64,000 nucleotides of DNA, taken from positions 1-64,000 of the forward strand of contig JAQGBZ010000294.1 of NCBI GenBank assembly GCA_034687125.1, read 5' to 3'. The notes under the pieces are model-generated. The model searched no databases. It worked only from the letters and a program-made list of their open reading frames with translations, and had not been told where the DNA came from. The DNA comes from Neelides folsomi. Lineage: Eukaryota > Arthropoda > Collembola > Neelipleona > Neelidae. Every line of letters begins with the position of its first letter. The first letter of the stretch is position 1. A program made the translations under genes and the position numbers. Below are positions 25,516 to 38,200 of the stretch, piece after piece.

Positions 25516-28500
25516 TGATTCTTAATTGATCTTACTTTATTATTCCAAATCTTCCAAATACTCCATAACAAATAAACATTATTTTTCCCTTTAGCCTTTA
25601 AGACATCCGCTTTACAATTTGCCAATTGCTAATTTGTCTAAACTTACTTTAGCAGATTGCTTCCAAATTACTATTGCAAATCCTCATTACAAATTATTGC
25701 AAATTATTTTCTGAATAAATCTAATACATAAGTATAAATCTCTATTATTACAAAAATATACAGATTTACATCAAAATTTACATTTTTTACATTTAATGTA
25801 TAAGTATACATTTTTACAATTAAGGTTTCATTTTTGCATTCTTACAATTAAGGTTTTTTGTAGTTTAATAAATATTGTTGCGGAAGTGTGTAAAACTAAA
25901 CATACCACTCATGTTGAACTAAATTGGGCTGTTTGAGAAACAAAGTATGACCATTATGGCGAGACCTGGTGGATTGAGAAGAGCAAATGTCTCCGAATGA
26001 GTTCTCTGGTTCCTCATAAAACCATGTGTGCCCGAGATTTGGGCCTTTATTGCCCGGGAGGTATTGTTCCAGAAGAGAGGGATGAAAGAAGGGGAGTTAA
26101 TTAAACGTCTTAATGGGGTTAAGATTAAGGGGAAATAGGTAGTAAAATTCTAGACCCATTAAAACCTTCCCCCCATTTTTATGGACAAGGGGTTGTGAAG
26201 GAGGAGAATGAATTGTAAAAGGAACATAACTTGTAGCCTCCGAGGAAGGGAATTGTCATAAAAGAAGTGGATTATTACAAAGAAACGTCCCATGGTAGGC
26301 ACTTTGATTGAATTTATTAACTTATGAAATAAGTTCATTGTAAGGGGTTGTTAAAAGCAAAGAATATTTTACTTGTTAATAAAAATCCACGGCGGTTCCT
26401 ATTTTGCATATCTTCGTTTGGATTTGTAGGAAACTTTGGGAGTTTCCCTTCTTTGAAAACTTTCCAATGGTGGGGAGAAAAGTTGAGGAAAGAAGGAAGA
26501 AAAGTTTCATTGATATACGATATTATGCCAATTGACTTTAAGTGTAGTGAGTTATTTCCAATATAGAGAGATGGGCAAGCTTTATTGCCAAATCATCTTA
26601 AGATTGAAAAGAAGCAAAAAAATTTTTGATTCATTTTTTAATTCTTTGATTTTTAATATTTTTCTCGTACAATTTTTTTTAAATTGGTATATTTAAAATA
26701 TTTTTGTTAATATGATTCAGAGCAATCGGTCGTAATTACTGCTATTTTATTTTGAATGTGTCTATTATTAAAATTTTAGGATTTTTAAATATGTAAATTT
26801 AACTAAATGTTGATTATTGTTAGAAATAGTGTAGATAAAAAGAAATAATTTTTTTGGTCCAAATAACCGATCCTTCATTTTGTATGTAGGTCGAGAGAAA
26901 TGTGTTGAAAGGATGAAAGTGGTATGTAAAAAAATAAAAATGAATAGAAAGAGCCTTGACAAGTATGTTTATGCACGCTGGGTTAGCTTAACTTCACTTG
27001 GCCTTAACTTTTTTGAGAAAAAAAGTTATATAAAAGTTGAAAACCCAGCTTTCTTTCATTTTACTTCCTCTTTTCCTCAAGTAGGCTGTCATTTAAAACT
27101 TTCTCGACCATTCTGTTTCCACTTTACTCCAACTCTTTAGCATGATTTTTCACTCATAAGTTGGATATGCACATACGCATAATATGTGTAATGTAAGTAA
27201 TATATCCGAAATATATGGAGCTGTAGATTTTATCTTATCTGTAAAACCTATTTTAATTCTAATATATTTGAGTTATTAAACAGATATGGTATGTGAGGAT
27301 TTTATTACATTCTGTATCTCTATTTATTCTACCAATATAAGAAAAATGAATATATATATATATATAGTTAAAATAATATTTACAGTCAAAGTATTCGAAT
27401 ATTCAAATGGTAATATTTATATAAAATGTGTATTTTATGCATTTTCTGAGTAATTTGTTTTCATTATACGAGAATTTGGTAAATTGCTTTAAATTGCATA
27501 TTATTTTTTACTCAAGTATTAAAATGGTCAGAATAATGTTGACATTTGTATTTAATACATTTTAATATTTTTGCTCTGATTATTGGATTAGATTTTAATG
27601 ACAATTGAAATTGTGGCAAGTTGATGAAAAATTAAATTGTAGAAAAAACTAAAGTTGTGAGTTGTGTTATGTACTTTATGTATGTAAAACGTGAATGTGG
27701 TGAAAGCGGATTGAAGTTTTTGGATGTTCCAATGAGAATGACATTTTTTCCCAAAACTCCCCCGAGTCGTTTTTATTTGAAACGTGAATTTTTCTCCTCT
27801 TGAATAAAAGCGAATAAAAAAAGAAAACTTAAAAGCATAGCGAATCTCTTTACATCTCTTTCCGACTTCTTCATGCCTTTGGTCGTGTTGGGAGTGAAGG
27901 GATGTGAAGAGTGTGATGGAGGAAATTCAACTACCTCTTTTCCTGTTGTGAGTTTGGCTCAGTTTGGACCCCTCAAGGAAGAGACGTTAACAGAAATGGC
28001 CATGAGTGGCTCGGGTCTCGTTCAAAAAACTTTCCCCTTTTCATTTGATGACTCGATAGATCCTGGACACGGGCCGTGATCTTTTTCCCGACCTTCTCGG
28101 ACTCTCATTGAGTTCATTGAGAGGAAGTGAGTCTTTGGCCCCTCGAGCTTCCCCTTACGTGCCCCTGTCCCACCATCAATACAAATGCTTAGATTTGACA
28201 TCCGCATCAATTCCCGTGTTTTCGGACCTCGAAGGCTCCCTTGGCACCGGAACACACAGCTTGGGTCTTTCCCCCTTTTACGATTTCCACAGTCTCACAC
28301 GAAGTGACTCCAACTCCCCCACGGCCACCTTCCATTATTCTCCATTTCTATAGCTTTGCATTACCCTACCCGAAGATGTATGGAGAAAGGGAAGGGAAAT
28401 CGGATTCCTTTTCAACCACAAACAATCCGATAAGAGGGTCAAACAAAAGACCAGAAAAGGAAAAATACATTTTTTGATGGCCTGATTCGAGTGGATGTTC

Positions 28501-29675
28501 ACATTTGTTGAAATGTCGGGATGTACAATTTCGACTTGTTACAACAACCATTTACATTTTGCAAAAGAATATTTCACATATGTAAGAATGTGCTAAATTC
28601 AAATAAAACTTTACAATTACAATACAATTTTAACTTACTGATTTATAACTTAAACTTACTGATTTATAGGACATTTGTTCAAGAGTAATCTAACCTTAAT
28701 TATTTAATTAATTCAATTATTTAACAAATAATTAAAATTGTATACGTGTGAATATTGAAAACTAAAATAATCTGAATTTGCATTTTTATCATAAAATCGA
28801 GCTTTTGTTCAATCTCAGAATTTCTGAATTTGAGGATTTGTGACAATTTGTATTTTGGAATCTCCTTTTATTTATAAATTAATGTGGCTATTTATTCACG
28901 TCAAAAAATACATTTTCCTTATCAGCACACGTTCCAACATCCTGGATTGAAAAAGTGACCACATTACGTTTGTGCTCCCAAATTTGTCACTCCTTTTTTT
29001 CTCTTTTTAATATGAGGGCATTTTTTATTGTGTATTTCTCAAGCGTATCATAACAAGGGGTTTATTTTATCGCCCATGATCATCCTCTTCATTGAGGGAT
29101 AATAAAAAGAATAAATTGGGGAGAAGCGAAGCAATTTCCCAATTCCATTTCACAGCAGAGTCAAAGGGCAGTAAGTTATCGAGAGGAAACAGATATAAGG
29201 TGATGGGTCTCTCTACCCCACGGCGTCTCATCATTCCACCGCGGGTGGGGAAAACGACCATCACCCGATTGCGTCCAAGAAACCTATAAAGAACCCGAGA
29301 TCGTCCTTTGTATGTGGAGAGGGAGAAGAAACCCTGGACCAACCGCAGAATTTTTTATTCCTTATTGATTCCTTTTGTTTACCGAGAAAGTGGAAGTGCC
29401 CACTCATATGATATGATGCAGGTACGAACAAACATGGGGAAAAGAACCACTTCAATTTTCCATCATTTTTCTAGACCAAGAAAAATGTATCTCTTGGACA
29501 TATTTTTTTCCCTTTGGGGCAGCCTTCTTTTTATATTAAGTTGGATGGAGTGGTCTTATAGAAAATTCTTTTACTGGTTGGGAGATGTAAACATTTACTA
29601 CTTCAATTAGCCACATAAGTTCGAGTACCATATATTGGATTCATTCCATATAAGAAACTTTACCAGACAAGCATA
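25516..29675. other. Intergenic, alternating AT-rich and GC-richer islands; no gene supported
   Basis: Contains a (TA)8 tract at 27351-27366 and a repeated AACTTACTGATTTATA word at about 28630-28680. GC-richer islands at about 27,870-28,500 and 29,070-29,460 have several overlapping 60-100 codon open frames on both strands, with no domain that I recognise. Confidence 0.4.
27351..27366. repeat. (TA)8 microsatellite
   Basis: Uninterrupted TA dinucleotides. Confidence 0.9.
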
Positions 29676-29775
29676 CTCCCTGGGCAAGAATGAAAAAGGA
29701 AAATCTTTTGGTTTGGGCTTGCTTTTCTTTTCCTTGCTGCGCGCAGATTTTCCATTCTCTTTCTTGCCCAGGGAG
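29676..29775. mobile_element. MITE, 100 bp, 31-bp inverted repeats, TA target duplication
   Basis: The left end CTCCCTGGGCAAGAATGAAA and the inverted right end CTCCCTGGGCAAGAAAGAGA agree at 28 of 31 bases (29676-29706 and 29745-29775). TA flanks both ends (29674-29675, 29776-29777). The ends starting CTCCC resemble Stowaway-type Tc1/mariner MITEs. The 38-base centre carries GCGCGC. The whole element could fold into one hairpin. Confidence 0.82.
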
Positions 29776-29777
29776 TA

Positions 29778-32700
29778 GTATGTACACATGTACCATACTT
29801 GCATATGGTACATGTATTATATCTGTATATTGTACATACCTAGATTACATGAAAATGGTATATTGACAGTGCGTATTATATCTGTATCTTTGTATGTGCA
29901 TGAACTGCATCTTACCTGTTATAGGTAGAGGCTATGTACTCATACATTATAGGTATAAATATATGACCTGTCATATCCTTAAAGTTAATTTTTCAAAGAC
30001 TTGCCCTATACAGTGTTGTTTATTATGGGGCATAGAGGTGGAAATGGAAACGTCCAACGGCAATTGTTGTACTGTGGTCAAATGAAAATGATATCATGAG
30101 AACAAATAAAAGAAATGAACCCCAAAGAAAAACTTTTCTTTCCATTAAATCTCTCACCTTCAGTCTCTCTCCATCATCGAATTGTATCAAGGAGTAAATA
30201 AGGCTTTTATACTTTTCTTTAAATAAAATGAGAAAAAATTCTTGTTTAACCTTTTACCCAATTTCTCTTTTAACTCTTTTAATGGCCATGTAGGAATGGA
30301 AAAATAAGTTTTATTTAATAATTACTTTAAGACCAAATGAAAATTTCTTAATTAATGTTTTTATAAAGTAAATAGAATATTAAATGTTAGAATCGTCAAG
30401 TCCATCAGATGATTTTATCAAATTAAATTAAATAATATAAAATATAAATCAACTTAATATTTTAAAGTAATATTTTTGTAACAATGTACAATTTATGGGT
30501 TATAGAAGTCGAAGAGCAAAGGAAAGGTTTAAGTGAAAATCAAGTTTGAATTATCTCCTTTATTGGTGAGCATTCTGGGAGTTGTCTTGATTTTATCATT
30601 ATTATAGAAGTAACACCCAAGGAAATGTATATGGGTTTATATGGGGAAAAGGAATTTGTCTTATTTTCTTGCGAGTTGAAGGATCCATTGAAAAATAACT
30701 CTTGCTTGACTTCCCATCAGATAGGAAATTGTGAAATTGACGTCGACCCGGCAAATGCACTTGTGGGGTTGAAAGTAATAAGTAGGACTTTAAGATTCGC
30801 CCTTTGCTGCGAACAAAATTCCCACTCTTTTCTTTCTCTCTTTTTCCGTTTCTTCCCAAGCCCCTTTGTCATAGAAAAGTCTCAGGTTCATCTATCTCTT
30901 CTCCCCGGATTATTTCCTTTGAATCCACCGATATCGGATAAAGATCTGAGGGAGCCTTCGATGAGTCTTCGTGTCCCTTTTTGAAGACGAAGCGAGGGAA
31001 AGTTCCAAGGACGTGCGCAAAAGACCCAAATCGACCGAAAAATTGATTATGACCCCCAAGTCGTATCAGCCGCTGTCTTTCTTCGTGTACACATGGGTTG
31101 ATTCACCCGCTCTCGTTAGGGACAACCTCTCACACTCCTCATCAAATCCTCCTTATTTCCCTCACTCCTTTGTTTCCAAAGATCATAAGCCTCATTTGAA
31201 TCCATTCGGGGGTCTAATCAACTTTTTATACCAAACTTATTATTTCCACAACCTTTTCTTTTTATGGAACCCGCCGTTCTTTGCCAACTTTTTAAAGAGG
31301 AGATTTCCTCTTTAATTTCCCAACTCTGCCGCAAATGGATACAAAAGGTAGTCCCTTGGGATTTTAATATAAATCCTCAAATTTAATTACTTTCTTCTAA
31401 ACTATTTCACTCCCGATTCTTATCTGATTTTCTCTATTATTTATACTCAATCCTCAAGTTTCTTTAATCAATGATGAGTGTTTTATTTAAGCTTATTTTA
31501 TTTAATAATTTTATTTAGTTAATTCAGTATTTGAATTAAGCTTATTTTGACCAAGTTTATTTAAGGGTTATATTTTATTCGGGTTATTTTATCCAAGCTA
31601 TTTTATTCAAGCTTATTAACACTAAATTGGGAAGGGATAAAGTTGAGGTCTTGTTGGGAATTAAAGCAGTTATTGATAAATGGCGACTCCTGTTAATTTC
31701 AATAACTTTGGAAGGTTTACTTGGAACATCGCCAAAAAAGTGAATGGATAATGAACCAATATATTGTATGTGGTCTCAAAGTTTAAATGAAGAGAAAGCG
31801 GGCCCATTTTCCTTTTATCTGTACTTATTTTCTTTCCCTTCTTCTCCAATCCCATTCATCTCTGATCATCCATCCTCTTTCTTATAGCCACTTTCGCTTC
31901 CTTGCTCTTTTGATCAAAACTTCAATCTGGGGCTAATCCTATGCGATGAGCCCCATTAAAGAATTCCCAACTTTACTTTCCTCTATCAATTAATTTGGAA
32001 AGCTATCATAAATTTTTATTAAATCATTTCAAAGCAAAAATCCCTTTCTTAAATATTTAAAAGTAAAGTATTTAAAAAGTAAAATTAAGTTTAAAGTAAT
32101 AACTTGTAAAATTAGGTCAAATGCAAATTAAATCCTGCGAAAACCCGAAAAAAAAATATAAAAAAGTAAAAAGTAAAAAACATCAATTTATTATACTAAA
32201 TATTGGCATAAATATTTTTAATTTTCAGTATTTTTTAGAGTTTTACCAATATTGTTTAAATGATGCCATTTACAGTGAACTAATAAGAGGGAATTTTTGA
32301 AAATAACATATCAGTATACAGTATTGTGTTACGCGTTTATTGTTCTTTTGTTAAAATGGTCTTATTTAATAAAGGGCACTCGATCAGGATTTTGAGTGAA
32401 GAAGGCTATTATTAACTCAAAAGACCGAGAACTTGACAAATGGAAACTTCTTTTCATTTGGACCTTTCATATTTCGTCATTCTGTCTTATTTGTCTTCAT
32501 CACTTCATGATCCTTCCTTTAATACAAAACTCCTATGCTTTCTATAAGTACAGATTTCACAACTTTGCTTTTTATGCCTCTATTCACTTTTGAGAACTTT
32601 ACTATAAAAAACATAAGAATGGTACTCAAAGTGAAAGTGTGACGTGTGAAACATTTTCATGCTCAAATGTTTCTCAGAAATCAAAATCCATATAATTTAT

Positions 32701-33199
32701 ATATGGGTCATTTGTGTTTAAGAATCAAACACAAATTTACAATATTTTTCTAATATCAGTATATACATAAATATCTATTCATATAATTCATATCTGTACC
32801 ATATATTTATGTTACTAATAAATGTGAGAAAATGTTAGTTTTTATTTCATCGTTTTTTATTTGTATGATTTATATGACATTAACATCTAAATTAATTGTT
32901 CTGGTGGAATTTTATATGATTTGTGCTTGTGAGATTTAAGATTGAAATAAGGCAAAATTAGAAGTTTTCTTTATTTTGTTTTATTATTTCCATTAATTCA
33001 TAAATTCATTTACAGTAACAATCGATGCGTTTCCTATATTGTAATTTTGATCGTAACATTCAGCATTGATCTTTATATTTTATTGAGTTCTTTCACAACG
33101 TTAAACTTGTCAATCTTTCATACATGTTATATGTACACTTTATGTCCTTATCTCATAATAAACATGATTTCATATAGGGATTTATCTGCTATTTACACA
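29778..33199. other. Intergenic, no gene supported
   Basis: AT-rich with a GC-richer island at about 30,600-31,320 that has overlapping open frames on both strands (the longest about 119 codons, + strand) but no recognised family. A 9-bp perfect hairpin (TTTGTGTTT / AAACACAAA) lies at 32711-32735. Confidence 0.4.
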
Positions 33200-33201
33200 T
33201 A

Positions 33202-33600
33202 CTACCTCGCAGCGAATGAATTGTCAAAATCCGTTGTTCGGATAACTTTCGTTCTTTTTCTCAAAGTTATCAGAAATATTTTGTACTTTCATTTATTTAA
33301 TTAAAACACAACATTATACAATATTATTTTCAAAATTCAAGCTTTTTGCCATATATAATTTTTATTTTTTATATTTTATGATAAATTGTTCTTTTATAAA
33401 TATGATAGACAAGTTGATTTTTAGTAACTTCAACAGATTTAATTTTTTACTATAAACTTATGATATTAACTAAATTTTTCGGGGTTGATTTCCTTTTTAC
33501 ACTTATAAAACAAAAATTGATGTGAAGAGAAATTATCAAGGGAAGAGAATTAAAGAAATGAAAGAAAAGGTATTTTGACAATTCATTCGCCGCGGGGTAG
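33202..33600. mobile_element. MITE, 399 bp, 29-bp inverted repeats, TA target duplication
   Basis: The left end CTACCTCGCAGCGAATGAAT and the inverted right end CTACCCCGCGGCGAATGAAT match at 27 of 29 bases (33202-33230 and 33572-33600). TA borders both sides (33200-33201, 33601-33602). The interior is AT-rich and non-coding. A smaller internal hairpin (GATAACTTT / AAAGTTATC) lies just inside the left end. The GC-rich tips are conspicuous in this very AT-rich stretch. Confidence 0.82.
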
Positions 33601-33602
33601 TA

Positions 33603-35217
33603 TTTCTATCTATCAACACATACAGGATACAAAAAGAGTAGTTTAACAAACAAAGTAAAATTCCGTTCAGACATTAAATTTTTAATACATTAAATAAAAT
33701 TTTGAAACATTAAACTTTAGAAACATCTTTGCAGAAATCGGATATTTTAGTTAGTTATTTAATTTTAATTGAATCATACGAGGTACAAGATATTAATAAA
33801 AAATTAATTCATAATTAACAAGATAGAGTCTGAAATTTTGTTTGTAATTGTACAATAGTTTACTATGATATTTTTATTATTAATAATTAAATAAATTATG
33901 TAAAAATATGATGTTACATAACTATAACATAATATAATGTAATATTTATGTAGATTTGAAGGATACACGCAATAGATTTACTTATTATACTTAAACTTTT
34001 AACATTAAAATCTTTATCTCCCATTCAACATTCTTATTGCAAAAAGTACATTTAAACCTTAATATTGAATTATGAAATCAAATATTCAAATTCAATTACT
34101 ATGGCTGGTTCACTTACATGGATAATTTAATTATCATTCATTAATTAATCCTAATCCATTCATCACTCCGTCAAGAAAATCTAATTAATTCAGAGCTTTT
34201 ATCTTTGTTGAGAACTCTGCTCCTGCAATTAATAGATTTATGTTGTTTATTTTTAAAAATTTTACCTTTATTTAGCCCTTTGTTCATCATAAAATAATTA
34301 CTTACTTCTTGAACATTTAATAATTAAATATTTAGATATACATAATTAAGAATTCTTAAAAATTATTTTATAATTACTTTAAAGTCAGAATAATTAGAAC
34401 AATCTGCTCTATTCCTCTTTGCATTTAATTTCTAAAATTCAATTTTAATTCCTATAATGCTGAACAATGTCCGAATTAATTGAGTTTCCACTCTTAAATT
34501 TTCACTTTCAAATTATTGTCGACCTAACAGAAAATCCCAAGATCTTGAAGATCTGTACAAAAAACTTTGGCTTTCAAAATTATGAATTCTATAATATTAA
34601 AATACATATGCAAATGTGATATTTAAGGTTAACAATCTACCTTGACTAATTAATTTTTTGAAATTTTGTTTTATTATTACCTACGCCTGAATAATACCCT
34701 ATCATGTTGACTTTTGAGGCTTAATTAACAAAACAAAGAACAATTTCGGCAAATTAAGTTTATGGCAAGCAATTTGTTCAAAATTTTATTTGAAGAAATA
34801 TAAAATGAAATGGATATTTATAATTGCTTTTAAACAATAACTTTTGAGGTTATTTTGTCCTTAGTAAAATAACAAAAAAGTTTTTTCATAAATTTTCATG
34901 TAAGATTTCTTTCCTTTTACTAAATTAATATTATTATAAAAGACTGCATATGGTAGATATTAATTTCATATAATATCCTACAAATATTACATTACATTTA
35001 GTATAATTAATTAGTGTATAATAAAAGTTACGTACCTATAGTTAATACAATATTTATGTTAAGACTTAATACTCGAGTATCTTACATATATTTATATTAA
35101 TTAATTTGGGAGATATTCTTACAATAATATTTTATTCACTTATCGGGTAATTGAGTTAAAAAGGAAAGGAGAGACATTTTATATATTGAATCAAAGATTC
35201 CTAAAATATTTGTCTAA
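33603..35217. other. AT-rich 3' flank of the Dpr-like gene
   Basis: No gene seen. On the - strand an AATAAA (reverse complement of 35131-35136) lies about 80 bases past the Dpr-like stop codon and could be its polyadenylation signal. Confidence 0.4.
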
Positions 35218-38200
35218 TTAAGTTCCAAGTAAAAGGATCGAGAGACTGAGGAGAAAAACAGTGATAGGATATTCGAGCTTTAATTGCCCACCATGTTGCA
35301 TTGCAGCCGGAAGCTCTCCTGAAAGTATTCAATTATCAATTCATAAATAAATTATCCAACCAAGGCATTAATTATTAAACCCAAACTTTCCCCCATGAAA
35401 CCTCCTTTATTCTCTCCCTTTGAGCTTATCTCTTAAACTTTGGGAGTTCTTGCGGTGGGCCCTAATGCGGTTAAATCTTCTTAAATTGAACGAATTATTC
35501 ATCTAAATACAATTTTGGTTATGATCTCTTCCAACAACCTACCAACACACTTCAAATCTCATAAAGACTCTTAAACTCATGAGGTTTTCCATCTAAGCCT
35601 TGTAATCCTCTAGGTAAGCAGATATCCTTAATGGTTATAAGGATAATAATAATATACTTAGGTATGTATTAGTTATAATAATTGTAATGATTAGAGGTGA
35701 ATGAGCATCCTAGGAATCCAAATATTAACAAAGGGAACAAAAAAGGAGAAATTCGGTTTCCTTATTAGCTCCCTTCAAATAATAGACCAACAATGGGAGA
35801 AATGTAATAGGGACAATTGGTATGGAATTGCAAGGGGAATTACAGTGAGAATTGTAAGGGAGAGAATTGTAATAGAATTGAATGATGACATGGATGAGGG
35901 AGTATCTAAGCAGATGTGAATGATTTTCCGATTTAATAATTGCGAAACTCAATCTTATTGAAAGTACAATTGGAGGGAATTGATCTATTCCATCTTTGGT
36001 AGAGTTATGAAGTCGTTAGGAAAAAAGGAACTTTGCGAGTTTTTCCTAATGTTCTTTCTTTTCAAATGGATTCAAGAGATTCAAACATGAATCATTTTTC
36101 CTAACCTTTAAATCAATCTTTAACTCAATAAAAGTTATTTATTAAACCTCCAATACTATACTTTTTACTTAACTGATGACATTGACATGATTTTTTTAAC
36201 ATTTGGGGATTTTTTTCAATATAGCATTTTTAAAATCAAATGGTCAAAATTTTATTGACCTCGTTATCAGTATCTTTTAACACAAAAGTGTAATTGACCA
36301 ATAAAAACAGAAGATACTTTTAATTAAATTGTTAGTTATTATTTAATTAATTATAAATAAAAAGTTTGGAATTTCTTACCATTCAGGACATGCACTGAAA
36401 TTTCTTGTGCTATTGCATTGGAAGGAGCGCACGAGTATTTTCCTGAATCGGATGCTCTCGCTTTTTGAATGAGCAAGTAACTAACCGTTATATCACCTTT
36501 CTCTGATAAAATTTAAAAAATTAGAATTAAAAAAAACTTAAAACAACAAACATTTAATTATTGTGAAATTAAACTTAATTTAAACATTTAACCAACTTAC
36601 CCGTAATGACGCTTACACCCCCACGTGGAGAATCATAATTTATCTCCTAAAATACAAAAATATTGACTTTACATTTGTTTTATTGTTTAGTAAAAATTAA
36701 GCAAGTTAAATAATAAACCAGAACAAATAATAGCCCGAAACCCCAAATTAACCCATAAAGAGTTAATTCAATAAATAATCCTATAGAATAATTTAATCAT
36801 GGTTAAACATCAATCCGATAACAAATGAAATTTTTGGGTGGAAATGGGAGGAATTGATATAGCTAATATAAACGGCCTTTTGTTTGCGGTTAGGGGAAAT
36901 ACTCTTGATCTTTTTAACTTGGAGTTATCCGACCAAAGAAATTTGATCAATGGAGTTGGAAAAGCAAGTATTCAATTTCAACATTGAAACTCGAGGAAGC
37001 TTATAATGATCTAATGAACAAGGTTGATAGCTTTTGTTCTATTTACTCATTCTATACCAATAATATCCTATTCGAATATCCCATATATAGTACAAAATAT
37101 ATATCCTATATTAAAATATACTGTATATCCTATATAAAATAGTTTTCCATCTTTATCAGAAAGAACTCGAAAGTATTCGGCTCATTGAATCTCGTAAAGT
37201 TTGGATAGAAATCCCTTTCTTGACACCGTTGTATTAACATATAACATTTTAACTCAAGGTGGAAAAACACTTAAAGGATGAGTTAAAAGGAGCATGGGGA
37301 AGATAGGAGTCGTAAAGAGGAGAAAATTGAATTAAACATTTTTCGACCTCGAATGTTAATAGACGGAGTCTGGCTAATTGAATCTGGATAAATTATGATT
37401 ATGGTTTCCTTCATGATCCTCTGAGAATCCTCCGGAGGTTGAATAAATTAAAAGGAGTTTGTGATGCGAGATTTAATAATTGAAAGACCGGGATGCCCCT
37501 TTATTCCTTAATTAAGAGGATAATGGGAGAAAATAATCAAAATGGTATTTCGTAATTGTGGCACAAGAAGGATAATCGAAACAATTACCTGATTGTTATG
37601 AGTCCACATAATATTGGAAGGAGGTTCTGGGCTGTGTTCGACGATACACGTGAGATTTATGGTGCTTCCCCGATTAATGTACATTTCTGGAGCTCCCATA
37701 ATCGTCGTATTTGGCTCTGCAATTTTGTGAAAAATTAATGTGCTTTCAACTCTAAATTGTTTTCCTATATTTAATCCATGCTATAGCTTCAGATTTACAC
37801 ATCATTTCCTTTTGGTAGCATAATCAATTAAGGATCGGATTATGCAAAAATGCATATTAAACTTTTTTAATTCGCCGCCTTTGGAATTTATGAAATTTGT
37901 TTTTGACATTTTTCTCACCCTAATGATAAATTGATGGCAATGAATTGATTATTTTATATTCTTTTTAAATATCAGTGCTTAGACTTACGAATGCGAATAG
38001 TGAGAAATTTACCAGGTCATATCTATTATTTTAAATGCCTATTTATTAATATTTATTATTTTAATTATTATTTTAAATGACCAATTTCAGCAACTTATTT
38101 TTTATAAACTAATAATGAAATTGAAATTTTGAAGAATTGTGAATTAAAAAACATCAAATTTTCATCAGTCTGCTTTTGTGAATTAAAAAACAACACATTT

